Below, piece by piece: positions 7,310-16,518 of a stretch of 63,196 nucleotides of DNA (its first letter is position 1; the number at the start of each line of letters is the position of its first letter). The DNA is from Anaerolineales bacterium. GTDB taxonomy: Bacteria > Chloroflexota > Anaerolineae > Anaerolineales > Villigracilaceae. The notes under the pieces are model-generated. The model was given only the letters and a program-made list of their open reading frames with translations. It ran no database searches and had not been told where the DNA came from. Location: positions 1-63,196 of the forward strand of contig JABFSL010000080.1 in the NCBI GenBank assembly GCA_013140605.1, in the 5' to 3' direction. Made by a program: the position numbers and the translations under genes.

Positions 7310-9442
7310 ATGAACAAAAAGTTATTCGCACTATTAAGCATCCTGGTGATTGCGTCTTTCGCACTCGCCGCTTGTGGCGCAAAAGCAACTGCCGCACCGG
7401 AAACAAAACTCGCAGTCGGTATTGTACTTCCAACCAAAGATGAGCCACGCTGGGTCCAGGATGAAACCCGCTTCAAGGACGCACTAACAGCTGCTGGCTA
7501 CGATGTAGAGATTCTCTTCAGCCAGGGTGATTCTGCTAAAGAAAAAGCCAATGTTGAATCTCTGATCACCAAGGGTGTCAAAGTTATCATCCTCACCCCG
7601 CAGGATGGCGCTGCCGCTGGTGCCGCTGCTGAAGCTGCCCGCGTAGCCGGTGTGAAAGTGATCTCTTATGACCGCTTGATCCGCGACACTGATGCCGTTG
7701 ATTTCTATGTCACATTCGACAGCATTTCCGTCGGCGCTGCTCAGGCTCAGTACTTGGTTGACAACGCCACCGGTACAGGCAATCCGCTATATCTCTATGC
7801 TGGCGCTGCTTCCGACAACAATGCCTTCCTCTTCTTCGAAGGCGCCTGGAATGTCCTCCAGCCCAAAATCGCTGATGGCACTTTCGTCATCAAGAACTCC
7901 AGCGAAGCCATTACCCTTCAGGACAAGGCCACATTGACCCGCGATGAGCAGTCCAAGATCATTGGTCAAATCACCACCAACTGGGACTTCGCCACTGCCA
8001 AGAATCTGGCTGAAGCCAACCTCACCGCAGCTCCCGCTGCCGACAAGGGCAATGTCTTCATCCTCGCTCCGAATGATGGTACTGCCCGCGCGATCGCCGA
8101 TGCCTTCGCTGCTGATGGTGATGTCACCAGCTATGCTGTCACTGGACAGGATGCTGAAAAGGCTTCCGTTCAGTACATCATTGACGGCAAACAGTCCATG
8201 ACCGTATTTAAGGATGTCCGTACCCTGGTTGACGATGCGATTAGCGCTGCTGTTTCCTTCGTCAAAGGCGAAACTCCCACTGCGTCAAACTCCTACAACA
8301 ACGGCAAGATTGACGTTCCCGCTAACCCCACCGTAGTTGTGACCGTAACCAAGGACAATGTCCAGTCCGCCTTGATCGACTCTGGTTACTACCCCGCCAG
8401 TGATTTCACATTCGCTGAACCCACCACACTTTCAGTCGGTATTGTGCTTCCGACGAAAGATGAACCCCGCTGGGTCCAGGATGAAGCCCGCTTCAAAGAA
8501 GCGCTGACAGCTGCCGGCTACGATGTTCAGATTCTCTTCAGCCAGGGCGATTCTGCAAAAGAAAAAGCCAACGTTGAATCTCTGATCACACAAGGCGTCA
8601 AGGTCATCATCCTTTGCCCCCAAGATGGCGCCGCCGCTGGTGCCGCTGCTGAAGCTGCCCGCGCAGCCGGTGTGAAAGTGATCTCTTATGACCGCTTGAT
8701 CCGCGACACCGATGCTGTTGACTTCTATGTCACATTCGACAGTCTCTCTGTTGGTGCCGCTCAGGCTCAATATCTGGTTGACAACGCCACCGGTACAGGC
8801 AATCCGCTATATCTCTATGCTGGCGCTGCTTCCGACAACAACGCCTTCATTTTCTTTGAAGGCGCCTGGAATGTTCTCCAACCCAAGATCGCTGATGGCA
8901 CTTTTGTCATCAAGAACTCCAGCGAAGCTGTTGCCCTTCAGGACAAGGCCACATTGACCCGCGATGAGCAGTCCAAGATCATTGGTCAAATCACCACCAA
9001 CTGGGACTTCGCCACTGCCAAGAACCTGGCTGAAGCCAACCTCACTGCAGCTCCCGCTGCCGACAAGGGCAATGTCTTCATCCTCGCTCCGAATGATGGT
9101 ACTGCCCGCGCGATCGCCGATGCCTTCGCTGCTGATGGTGATGTCACCAGCTATGCTGTCACTGGACAGGATGCTGAAAAGGCTTCCGTTCAGTACATCA
9201 TTGACGGCAAGCAGTCCATGACCGTCTTCAAGGATGTCCGCACTTTGGTTGACGATGCAATCGCTGCCGCTGTAACCTTCCTCGAAAGTGGCACACCTGA
9301 GGCATCAAACTCCTATAACAACGGCAAGATTGACGTCCCCGCCAACCCCACCGTAGTTGTGACCGTAACCAAGGACAATGTCCAGTCCGCTTTGATCGAC
9401 TCCGGTTACTATCCTGCCAGCGATTTCACCGGCTTGAAGTAA
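7310..9442 (+). CDS. Tandem double-domain ChvE-like sugar-binding lipoprotein
   Basis: 710 residues: a lipoprotein signal (lipobox LAAC, Cys22) and two consecutive type I periplasmic-binding domains (about 34-372 and 374-710) related to ChvE/XylF sugar-binding proteins. Family motifs occur twice: VGIVLPTKDEPRWVQD, SYDRLIRDTD, ASDNNAF and VTGQDAEKASVQYI. The two copies are offset by exactly 1020 bp (340 codons) and are nearly identical. Long stretches match perfectly in DNA (for example 8032-8189 with 9052-9209), while others differ at silent sites. Normally ChvE is a single domain, so each translocator may be served by two tethered binding domains. It is the first gene of the importer operon, with a clear SD. 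The sugar is probably a monosaccharide (glucose, galactose, xylose or arabinose type). Confidence 0.93.
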   Translation: MNKKLFALLSILVIASFALAACGAKATAAPETKLAVGIVLPTKDEPRWVQDETRFKDALTAAGYDVEILFSQGDSAKEKANVESLITKGVKVIILTPQDGAAAGAAAEAARVAGVKVISYDRLIRDTDAVDFYVTFDSISVGAAQAQYLVDNATGTGNPLYLYAGAASDNNAFLFFEGAWNVLQPKIADGTFVIKNSSEAITLQDKATLTRDEQSKIIGQITTNWDFATAKNLAEANLTAAPAADKGNVFILAPNDGTARAIADAFAADGDVTSYAVTGQDAEKASVQYIIDGKQSMTVFKDVRTLVDDAISAAVSFVKGETPTASNSYNNGKIDVPANPTVVVTVTKDNVQSALIDSGYYPASDFTFAEPTTLSVGIVLPTKDEPRWVQDEARFKEALTAAGYDVQILFSQGDSAKEKANVESLITQGVKVIILCPQDGAAAGAAAEAARAAGVKVISYDRLIRDTDAVDFYVTFDSLSVGAAQAQYLVDNATGTGNPLYLYAGAASDNNAFIFFEGAWNVLQPKIADGTFVIKNSSEAVALQDKATLTRDEQSKIIGQITTNWDFATAKNLAEANLTAAPAADKGNVFILAPNDGTARAIADAFAADGDVTSYAVTGQDAEKASVQYIIDGKQSMTVFKDVRTLVDDAIAAAVTFLESGTPEASNSYNNGKIDVPANPTVVVTVTKDNVQSALIDSGYYPASDFTGLK

Positions 9443-9452
9443 TCAAATAAAC

Positions 9453-9493
9453 ATACAGGAATAGTGTGGACTAACTCAACACTATTCCTGTAT
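9453..9493 (+). promoter_or_regulatory. Intercistronic stem-loop after the binding-protein gene
   Basis: 15-bp perfect arms ATACAGGAATAGTGT (9453-9467) and 9479-9493, without a U-tract. Such stems often protect the 3' end of the binding-protein message and set its excess over the membrane components. Confidence 0.75.
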
Positions 9494-9515
9494 AATTCGG
9501 TTAGTAGGAAGTACT

Positions 9516-9570
9516 GTCCCACAGGTGGATTCAATCAAATTTGATGATTGCAAAAACTTGTGGGACTTTT
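9516..9570 (+). terminator. Attenuator-like terminator before the ATPase gene
   Basis: Stem GTCCCACA (9516-9523) with TGTGGGAC (9559-9566), an inner AATCA/TGATT stem, and a short T-run (9567-9570). It lies 33 bp before the ATPase start. Together with the stem at 9453 it would give partial termination and lower expression of the ATPase and permease. Confidence 0.65.
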
Positions 9571-9603
9571 ATCTGCTTTGGTATTTCTTAGGAGTGACAA
9601 CTT

Positions 9604-11130
9604 ATGAATAATACTCCCATACTAGAAATGAAAAAAATTACCAAGGAATTTCCTGGTGTAAAAGCATTAAATAATGTTAGCTTTCAAGTAAAAGAAGGTG
9701 AAATACACTGTTTGGTCGGTGAAAATGGCGCGGGAAAATCCACCTTGATGAAAGTATTAAGCGGGGTTTATCCACACGGCGAATATACAGGCGACATTAT
9801 TTTTGGCGGAAAAACGCAAAATTTCAGGGGAATCGGTGATAGCGAAAAAGTTGGTATCGCCATTATTTATCAGGAATTGGCACTAATCCCTGAAATGACC
9901 GTGTATGAGAATATATTCCTCGGCCATGAGATCAAAAAAGGCTCGATCATTGATTGGAACGAAACCATCAAACGCGCAGGCGAAATGTTGAAGAAAGTAA
10001 AACTCAACGTGAATCTCGCCGAGAAAGTAAAGGATCTTGGAGTAGGGAAAAGGCAGTTGATCGAAATTGCCAAAGCACTCAGCAAGGATGTTAAATTATT
10101 AATTCTGGATGAACCCACTGCGGCGTTAAATGAGGACGATAGTGAAAATCTACTAAACCTGCTACGCGACTTGAAAACTCACGGTGTTACCTGTGTATTG
10201 ATTTCGCACAAACTAAAAGAGGTTATAAAAATTGCCGATACAGTTACAGTTTTGCGTGATGGACAGACAATATGCACCCTGGATGCCCGAAAAGGTGAAG
10301 TGTCTGAAAATGTTTTGATAAAGCACATGGTTGGGCGCGAGATCAATAATATCTATCCAAAAAGAGAAACTCGGCAAATCGGGGAAGTCGTTCTTAATGT
10401 TGAAAATTGGAACGCTTATGATCCCAATCTTGGCAGAAGTATTCTCAAGGATGTTAGTTTTCATGTCAACAAAGGTGAAATCGTTGGGCTTGCAGGTTTA
10501 ATGGGGTCCGGGCGCACAGAACTTGCCTTGAGCATATTTGGAAATCCCGCTGGCTACCACATCAACGGAGAAATATCCATGCTGGGAAGCAAAAAGCGCT
10601 TTAGGCACCCTGAAGACGCGATCAGCGCGGGCGTTGCCTACGTAACTGAAGACAGAAAAGGTAATGGTTTGATCCTGATCCAAGATGTGAAACAAAATAT
10701 TACCATTGCAAATTTAAAGGAAATAGCAATCCGAAGCATTGTCAACGACAACGCAGAGGTCAAAGTTGCAAACGAATATAAAGTCTCTTTGAATATTAAA
10801 ACACCAAACGTTGAACAAATCGTTTCAAACTTAAGCGGCGGCAACCAGCAAAAAGTATCTGTTGGGAAATGGTTGTTCGTCAAACCAAACTTATTAATTT
10901 TAGATGAGCCGACCAGAGGCATTGACGTGGGCGCAAAGTATGAAATTTATACAATCATGACAAAGCTGGTGGAACAGGGCATGAGCATTATCATGATCTC
11001 ATCTGAATTGTCAGAGATTCTTGGAATGAGCGACAGGATTTACGTTGTCTCAGCCGGAAAAATTGCTGGTGAATTGGCAATTCTTGATGCAACTCAGGAA
11101 AAGATCATGCAGTTGGCGACAAATTACTAA
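9604..11130 (+). CDS. gguA: Multiple-monosaccharide ABC importer ATPase (GguA/MmsA type)
   Basis: 508 residues with two fused ABC domains of the CUT2 class. Domain 1: Walker A GENGAGKST, Q-loop YQELALIPEMTVYENIFLG, Walker B LLILDEPTAAL, H-loop SHKL; its signature region is non-canonical (LGVGKRQ). Domain 2: GLMGSGRTE in place of a canonical Walker A, signature LSGGNQQK and LLILDEPTRGID. This asymmetry is normal for RbsA/MglA/GguA. The segment DIIFGGKTQNFRGIGDSEKVGI fits the GguA branch. It is preceded by TTAGGAGTGACAACTT and followed 11 bp later by the permease. It energises uptake of the sugar bound by the ChvE-like lipoprotein. Confidence 0.93.
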   Translation: MNNTPILEMKKITKEFPGVKALNNVSFQVKEGEIHCLVGENGAGKSTLMKVLSGVYPHGEYTGDIIFGGKTQNFRGIGDSEKVGIAIIYQELALIPEMTVYENIFLGHEIKKGSIIDWNETIKRAGEMLKKVKLNVNLAEKVKDLGVGKRQLIEIAKALSKDVKLLILDEPTAALNEDDSENLLNLLRDLKTHGVTCVLISHKLKEVIKIADTVTVLRDGQTICTLDARKGEVSENVLIKHMVGREINNIYPKRETRQIGEVVLNVENWNAYDPNLGRSILKDVSFHVNKGEIVGLAGLMGSGRTELALSIFGNPAGYHINGEISMLGSKKRFRHPEDAISAGVAYVTEDRKGNGLILIQDVKQNITIANLKEIAIRSIVNDNAEVKVANEYKVSLNIKTPNVEQIVSNLSGGNQQKVSVGKWLFVKPNLLILDEPTRGIDVGAKYEIYTIMTKLVEQGMSIIMISSELSEILGMSDRIYVVSAGKIAGELAILDATQEKIMQLATNY

Positions 11131-11141
11131 GGAGTCTTCAA

Positions 11142-12326
11142 ATGTCATTTTTACAAAATGCCCGAAAATTATTAGAACAGAATATTCGCGAATATGGCAT
11201 GTATATCGCCCTATTCGTAATCATGACGATTTTTACGATCACGACCAAGGGTACTTTTATTTCGTCAAGAAACATCGTCAACCTGGTGAATCAGACAGGC
11301 TATATCGCAGTTTTGGCTGTTGGTATGACGCTTGTCATCGTAATCAGGCATATTGATTTGTCGGTCGGTTTTCTTGGCGGTTTTCTTGGCGCTGTAGCTG
11401 CCATTGCCATGGTTCAGTGGCACTTACCTGTATATTTGGCAATCCCTCTCACCTTGATCCTCGGGATTCTAGCTGGGCTAATCATCGCTTTCCTGGTGGC
11501 ACAGATGAAAATTCCGGCCTTTGTTGCAACACTGGCTGGCTGGTTGATTTATAGAGGTGCCATCCTGGTTGTAACTGAAAAAACCGGCACGATCGTTATT
11601 CCTGACAAAACTTTTAACGCCCTTGGAAACGGCTTTATTCCCGATATTCCAGACATTGGGATTTTACCAGGCGTACATAAATTAACCCTTATCATTGGCG
11701 TAATAGCCATTATTTTGCTGATCCTGAGCGAAATAAACAGCCGTAAAAAGAAACAAGCCTATAATTTTGAAGTATTGCCAATCGAAATGTTCGTTATTAA
11801 ACTGGTGTTCACATCGGCTTTAATTGGAGGTATCACCTGGCTGCTCGCAGGATACCAAGGACTCTCCTGGACAGCAGTGATCGTATTGATGGTGGTACTA
11901 ATCTATAACTTCGTTGCCACACAAACTGTACTTGGCAGGCATATTTATGCTGTCGGTGGAAACCCGGAAGCGGCTGAGTTGAGCGGCATTAATGTAAAGA
12001 AAATAACCTACATCGTTTTCGGTTCGATGGGCATGTTAACGGGTTTGGCAGGCATGTTGTTCGCCTCGCGTTTACAGTCCGCCACGACGACAGCGGGCCA
12101 ACTATGGGAATTGGACGCCATTGCAGCGACTTTTATTGGCGGTGTATCTCCGGCAGGCGGCATCGGCAAGGTGACCGGGTCGATCATTGGCGCATTGGTA
12201 ATGTTGTCATTGACAAGCGGCATGAACCTGATGGGCATCGGCATATCCTACCAATACATGGCAAGAGGTGCCGTTCTTGCCGCCGCAGTGATCTTCGATG
12301 TAGCCACTCGTAATAGAGCACACTAA
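11142..12326 (+). CDS. gguB: Multiple-monosaccharide ABC importer permease (GguB/MmsB type)
   Basis: 394 residues, polytopic, of the RbsC/XylH/GguB family. It has an N-terminal NIREYGMYIALFVIMTIFT segment, the conserved AVGMTLVIVIRHIDLSVGFLGG and, near the end, AVGGNPEAAELSGINVKKI followed by GGVSPAGGIGKVTGSIIGAL, the family's cytoplasmic coupling region. The start ATG lies 11 bp after the ATPase stop with the SD AAGGAGTCTTCAA. It is the last gene of the importer operon. Confidence 0.93.
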   Translation: MSFLQNARKLLEQNIREYGMYIALFVIMTIFTITTKGTFISSRNIVNLVNQTGYIAVLAVGMTLVIVIRHIDLSVGFLGGFLGAVAAIAMVQWHLPVYLAIPLTLILGILAGLIIAFLVAQMKIPAFVATLAGWLIYRGAILVVTEKTGTIVIPDKTFNALGNGFIPDIPDIGILPGVHKLTLIIGVIAIILLILSEINSRKKKQAYNFEVLPIEMFVIKLVFTSALIGGITWLLAGYQGLSWTAVIVLMVVLIYNFVATQTVLGRHIYAVGGNPEAAELSGINVKKITYIVFGSMGMLTGLAGMLFASRLQSATTTAGQLWELDAIAATFIGGVSPAGGIGKVTGSIIGALVMLSLTSGMNLMGIGISYQYMARGAVLAAAVIFDVATRNRAH

Positions 12327-12598
12327 TTTTTTACATACAGTTTTTCAGATTCGAAATAGTGGTCTGGTTTCAATATGAAACCCAATCAAAACTCGTATTG
12401 GTAAATTTGACAATGTCATGTCTGTCCTTGCTTGTGTTGGTTGCTTCGGCTACCCGCTCGAATTTGTGATATACGTGAATGATGTATTTCCCTAAAAGCG
12501 ATCTGTTAGCGACATCCGATGACAGAAAAATCTATTGTTTGAGATCCAGTGGATAAGTCAATTTACCAAGTTTGATGTGTCATTAAACTCAGTTAAAA

Positions 12599-12638
12599 TA
12601 GACAACTCGATGAAATATTTCATCGAGTTGTCTATTTT
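12599..12638 (+). terminator. Terminator-like 17-bp palindrome after the importer operon
   Basis: Arms 12599-12615 and 12618-12634 are perfectly complementary with a 2-nt centre and are followed by TTTT. It lies 270 bp downstream of the permease. Confidence 0.65.
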
Positions 12639-12639
12639 G

Positions 12640-12677
12640 CGGTCCCCGACCGGATTTGAACCCGCGATCTCGCCTTA
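12640..12677 (-). other. 3' remnant of a tRNA gene (possible att scar)
   Basis: Read on the minus strand this is a variable loop, a T-arm with the loop TTCAAAT, and an acceptor 3' strand CGGGGAC. The rest of the cloverleaf is missing and the T-stem has one mismatch, so it cannot be a functional tRNA. Partial 3' tRNA copies are common at integration sites of mobile elements. That origin is inference. Confidence 0.45.
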
Positions 12678-12860
12678 CAGAGCCACAAGAAAGAGAATGT
12701 GGCTTTATTCATAACCGCATAGTTGAAAAACTGTTTTCCACTACAAATGAGGTTATCGAGATTCTGGAAAAGTAGTTATGTTATAAAATTACACTCTCTG
12801 GTAGCAGGAAGCGTAGTTGTTTGCATAAATTGAAGTCTGGGAACCCCGTATATGGGTATA

Positions 12861-12945
12861 ACCAATCTTGCCAACACCAAACATTGTGTTCCCTTGAGAT
12901 TACATTGCCAATGCGATGTTGGGATGTGCTTGGGCAGTGGCTGTA
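12861..12945. repeat. Dispersed conserved element, copy 1
   Basis: One of three related copies (others at 24257 and 28561). Shared blocks are TCTTGCCAACACC and TTCCCTTGAGATTACATTGC, flanked by sequences that can pair (CCAACA...TGTTGG with an inner CATTG...CAATG). On the minus strand all three share a short frame containing IGNVISR or a close variant, but no copy belongs to a normal gene. Whether it is RNA, a gene relic or a mobile unit is open. Confidence 0.7.
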
Positions 12946-13075
12946 TAAGTGAACATATTAAAACACCTTTCAATGGAAAGGTACCATAAACAGATGTGGA
13001 ACTTGTCGGTCACTAGAAAAATGTCTTCTGCTTTTAATTTGAAAGATGGCATTGTGCAGGCGGTTTCATCCCCAC

Positions 13076-13897
13076 TTAATGGAAGTATCTATATTGAGCT
13101 AATGTCTTGTGACTCCATACGAATATTACAATTGCCACCACAATCGTCATGATGATAAAAGCAATGAAGGGGTCAAAATGCGAGCCGTAATTTGGGAACA
13201 GAGTCCAACTGACATTATCCACAGTATGGACCAGGATGGCGGCGAATACACTCTTTTGCGTGTTGTTATAGACCCAGACGATGAGAATTCGTAGTCCAAC
13301 TGAATAGAGGCTGTGCCATACAATCCATGCTGCCGTATTCCGAGCTTGCAGATACCCAATGATATGCCATGTCTGCCACACCAATCCCAAAATAATACCC
13401 GACTTTAATGCTCCCCATCGGTTTTGCATGGGGTCTATGGCATATCCCGACCAACCCAATTCCTCACATGCTGCGCCGATAAAGAACGCCGCAAAAAAGA
13501 CTGGTGTCATTAGAAATGGAGTTGTTATCAGTTGAGGGAGCGGCAACCCCGCCAAACGCATAATTGCATAAGACAAAAAATATATCAAGGGTACCAATAA
13601 CAGGGCGGGCATATACCAAATTTTATTTTTGATTTTTTTATAATCAAAGGTCTTCTTTATGAGGTCGTTGACACCATTCCATCCATATTGATTATATAGA
13701 AGAATGGAAGCCGCTGTCACTGGGATTAGAAACAGGAGCGCGCTTATGGGCAGGTTGATCGGAATTGGAAGTTTATTTCCGAGCAGGGAACTTATCAGCC
13801 AGATTGGGATTGAAAGAAGGAAAACCAACAGGATGAATTTCAAGGATGACTTGCTCGTGGATGTAACCATATCCATGGTCTTGATTTTCCTTTTCAT
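13076..13897 (-). CDS. CPBP family intramembrane metalloprotease
   Basis: 273 residues with about eight hydrophobic helices. The CPBP (CAAX-protease/bacteriocin-processing) catalytic motifs are present: EE in CEELGWSGYA (about 143-152), W-x-x-W-H in GLVWQTWHIIGYL and a third His/Asn in HTVDNVSW. Family members act as membrane proteases, some in self-immunity against peptides. It starts 16 bp after the glycosyltransferase stop on the same strand, so the two are probably cotranscribed. The start is not certain: a second Met lies nine codons in and no strong SD precedes either. Confidence 0.88.
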   Translation of the reverse strand: MKRKIKTMDMVTSTSKSSLKFILLVFLLSIPIWLISSLLGNKLPIPINLPISALLFLIPVTAASILLYNQYGWNGVNDLIKKTFDYKKIKNKIWYMPALLLVPLIYFLSYAIMRLAGLPLPQLITTPFLMTPVFFAAFFIGAACEELGWSGYAIDPMQNRWGALKSGIILGLVWQTWHIIGYLQARNTAAWIVWHSLYSVGLRILIVWVYNNTQKSVFAAILVHTVDNVSWTLFPNYGSHFDPFIAFIIMTIVVAIVIFVWSHKTLAQYRYFH

Positions 13898-13913
13898 GAA
13901 AGCGAGTTGTTCA

Positions 13914-15263
13914 TCAAGTGATGGTAACGCTGAATTGCTCGATCAGGGACGCGGCTTGGGCTGATCCTCCATACGAACGCATTTTCTCCCCGATTCTTTT
14001 TGCATTCTCCGCGAAAGCAGAATCAGTGAGAACATGCTTGACAGTCTTCCTCAATTCATCCACGTTGACATGTTTCTCTGGCAGAGAATTCTCAACGGGC
14101 ACAATAGCTCCCGCGCCCACGGCCACAATCCGCCGTGCATTGCTTTCCCGCTCCGAGTAGGTTGGGATGATGACCGAAGGTTTCCCCGCATACAAACCAG
14201 TTTGACAGGAGCCGTAGCCGCCGTGATGAATCAACAGGTCACATCTTTCCGCCATCGCCAGTCCGGGTACATACGGCTCATAGCGGAAGTTGGGCGGCAA
14301 TGGCAGTAGTTCCTTCGGCAGTGGATGATGACCCGTTGTGAGAATCACCTGCACATCCTCGTCCGCAAGAGCAGAGATGCAAGCGGATAAGACAACCGCC
14401 GAGTCAAGCAAGCCGCTGCTTGATGAGTAGTGTGGATTCCCTGAGTACACCCATATCAGAGGTTTATCCTTATCCAGTTCGTTCACCCAGCGCGGTAATT
14501 CCGTCCCTTCTTTTTGCCAGAGCGCCGGGCCGATATAGGTGACATCTGCATCTTCGGGTAGTGGATCTGTCTCCGGCATACCCACCACAAGGGTCAGGTC
14601 GCCTACGCACAATTCTCCCATTTTTTTAACTGATGGCAGGTCGTAATCCACAAGAATTTTATTGACAACAGACACAGGCGTGGGAATATCCGCTGGCGGG
14701 GTTTTCCACCAGATAAACCCATCGCTATCCGGATGCGCGTTGGACTGAATCACAGTCACCAGAGGTTTTTGGATTGCGCGCGCGGCAATCACTGCCATTG
14801 GATTCCAGAAGTCCACGATAACGTCCGCGCCACAATCTGCCATCATTTGTTTCAAAGCCTCACAATTGGCGCGCACAAAACCTTCGTTCAACATGCCCAT
14901 CATTGCGCCGGCATGATCCATATTCCATACTTCGCTGGTATCGGGTGCTGACTTGGTGGGCAGGGCTGGAATAAGTTTGCTCAGGAAATTGAAGAGGTTG
15001 CCATAACGCTGTTTATATTTTCCTGAAGCAATGAATTTGATCAATCCCCTGGAGCTTTGATCCGTTGCCACAAGATCATAAAGCGGATGTTTTGGTAAAA
15101 GATTTTCAAAACCCGCCTCGGCGATCAATTGACTGGGCGCTTTGGCCGGGCTGCAAAAAAATATCGTGTGCCCATGCGCTGACAATTCGCGGGCAATTGG
15201 CAAAGACCGTGTCAGCAGGCCGAGGTCATTGGTGGGCAGGGTGGTAAAGAGAAATTTTGTCAT
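13914..15263 (-). CDS. UGT/MGT-type glycosyltransferase (GT1)
   Basis: 449 residues in the two-domain GT-B fold. The N-terminal acceptor domain starts KFLFTTLPTNDLGLLTRSLPIARELSAHGH. The C-terminal sugar-nucleotide domain carries the UGT signature LLIHHGGYGSCQTGLYAGKPSVIIP (about 361-385), with the His-Gly-Gly that binds the diphosphate. Relatives glycosylate macrolides, sterols or other hydrophobic acceptors with UDP- or dTDP-sugars. In this context (SDR, hydrolases, monooxygenase-like genes) a detoxifying or secondary-metabolite role is plausible but not shown. Confidence 0.85.
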   Translation of the reverse strand: MTKFLFTTLPTNDLGLLTRSLPIARELSAHGHTIFFCSPAKAPSQLIAEAGFENLLPKHPLYDLVATDQSSRGLIKFIASGKYKQRYGNLFNFLSKLIPALPTKSAPDTSEVWNMDHAGAMMGMLNEGFVRANCEALKQMMADCGADVIVDFWNPMAVIAARAIQKPLVTVIQSNAHPDSDGFIWWKTPPADIPTPVSVVNKILVDYDLPSVKKMGELCVGDLTLVVGMPETDPLPEDADVTYIGPALWQKEGTELPRWVNELDKDKPLIWVYSGNPHYSSSSGLLDSAVVLSACISALADEDVQVILTTGHHPLPKELLPLPPNFRYEPYVPGLAMAERCDLLIHHGGYGSCQTGLYAGKPSVIIPTYSERESNARRIVAVGAGAIVPVENSLPEKHVNVDELRKTVKHVLTDSAFAENAKRIGEKMRSYGGSAQAASLIEQFSVTIT

Positions 15264-15328
15264 TGTATTTTCACCTTATATTGACAAACAAAAGATTGAA
15301 GTCTCGTCTGATACCAAGGCGAAATCAG

Positions 15329-16144
15329 TTATTTTCGTTCATCCAAATTGAAACTTCCGCGAATCCCCTGTTCGAGCATGGCCTCCGGCAGGAAGCGCCG
15401 CAGATTGGAAACCACAGTCGCCTGCTGACCCAGAATATACCGCAGCCGTGGTGACTTGCTCTTAATTATTTTCAGGACAGTGTTGGCAACCAGTTCTGGT
15501 CCCGGCGCGTTTTCCTCGAATTTGCGAACGGCAGCCAGCGCGCGTTTTCGCCATTGATCGTAGTCACCGATGGGATGTGCCGCCAACTGACGGGCGTCCA
15601 TCATTGGGGTCTTGAGAAAGCTCGGCTCCACCATGGACACGTGAATGTTGAATGGCTTTACCTCGTGGCGGAGCGATTCAGAATAGCCTTCCAACGCAAA
15701 CTTGCTGGCGGAATACATTCCCAAAAAAGGAATCCCAACCAACCCTGCCAGCGAACTGATATTAATGATCTGTCCTTGATTTTGTTCACGCATAATCGGC
15801 AGGGCCGCTTTGATCATTCGCAAAACGCCCAGAAAATTTGTATCGAATTGTCCAGTAGCTTCATCGAGGCTTGTCTCTTCCAGCGCGCCGCCTAACTCAT
15901 AACCCGCATTGTTGATCAGAATATCGAGGCGGCCGGCCTTGTTCATTACAGTTCTTATGCAGGCTTCCACGGATTCATCTGAACGGACATCCAGCCCGAT
16001 CATCTCTACCTGAGGAATGATTCTGCTAATCGGATAACGACTCGTCCCGAACACATGGTATCCCTTTTGAGCCAGCAGAATCGCGATAGCCTGTCCGATC
16101 CCCGACGATGCGCCGGTCACCAAAACGGTTTTAGTTTTGACCAT
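15329..16144 (-). CDS. Short-chain dehydrogenase/reductase
   Basis: 271 residues, classical SDR. The cofactor motif TGASSGIGQAIA is at 9-20, the NNAG motif in LINNAGYELGGALEE, the catalytic Ser in ISSLAGLVGIPFLG and the YxxxK motif in YSASKFALEGYSESLRHEV. The Arg-containing TSRYPISR after beta-2 suggests NADP(H). The last residues carry a PEAMLEQGIRG tail. It is preceded by AAGGAGATTTAAC. Substrate unknown. Confidence 0.88.
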   Translation of the reverse strand: MVKTKTVLVTGASSGIGQAIAILLAQKGYHVFGTSRYPISRIIPQVEMIGLDVRSDESVEACIRTVMNKAGRLDILINNAGYELGGALEETSLDEATGQFDTNFLGVLRMIKAALPIMREQNQGQIINISSLAGLVGIPFLGMYSASKFALEGYSESLRHEVKPFNIHVSMVEPSFLKTPMMDARQLAAHPIGDYDQWRKRALAAVRKFEENAPGPELVANTVLKIIKSKSPRLRYILGQQATVVSNLRRFLPEAMLEQGIRGSFNLDERK

Positions 16145-16184
16145 GTTAAATCTCCTTATGGTTTACTTTTGCGGCGGCAATCCA

Positions 16185-16490
16185 TTAGGAGTGTCCCACA
16201 ACCTCATAATGGACGACTGTCGGCTCGAACTCAAGCAGAAAGTCTTTGTCTTCGAGATAATATTTTGCTACTTCCGGATCGTTCCCCGCGAATCCCTTAA
16301 TCGAATCCATGTCTGTCCAAAACGTCATGGTAATGAAGTGAGTGACATCCTCTGCCTGACGCTCAAGAACATGCACACTGATGTTACCCGCTACGGATTG
16401 ATAATCGGGAATGGCCCGCTGATTTAGAAACTCGCGATACGCTTGAGCGTTACTTGTTTTGACACGTCCATGCCATATTCGTACGATCAT
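16185..16490 (-). CDS. Antibiotic-biosynthesis-monooxygenase-like (ABM/dimeric alpha-beta barrel) protein
   Basis: 101 residues, a single dimeric alpha/beta-barrel domain with the N-terminal IVRIWHGRVKTSNAQAYREFLNQ helix-strand pattern and HFITMTFWTDMDSIKGFAG before the last strand. Such small proteins are monooxygenases or stress-related heme/quinone proteins, and no catalytic residue can be assigned here. It is preceded by AGGAGAGATATT and sits in the accessory array. Confidence 0.75.
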   Translation of the reverse strand: MIVRIWHGRVKTSNAQAYREFLNQRAIPDYQSVAGNISVHVLERQAEDVTHFITMTFWTDMDSIKGFAGNDPEVAKYYLEDKDFLLEFEPTVVHYEVVGHS

Positions 16491-16518
16491 AATATCTCTC
16501 CTTCGCTTTTCACGGCAT

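Larger units (their letters stand above)
12327..12860. other. Intergenic region after the importer operon
   Basis: No gene is supported. Inside lie the hairpin 12599-12634 (TAGACAACTCGATGAAA arms, 17 bp, then TTTTG; probably the operon terminator), a tRNA-like remnant (12640-12677) and a smaller stem AGCCACA/TGTGGCT (12681-12704). Confidence 0.6.

Noticed and set aside
7310-9442. Assembly artefact as the cause of the doubled binding protein
   Set aside because: The two halves differ at many silent and some replacement sites, which a simple assembly duplication would not give; a read check is still useful.
12640-12677. tRNA gene
   Set aside because: Only the T-arm and acceptor 3' strand are present and the T-stem has a mismatch; listed as a remnant only.
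12776-12973. 65-residue open frame on the minus strand
   Set aside because: It covers the dispersed element copy 1 in a frame that is not the one shared with copies 2 and 3, and has no family or start signal.
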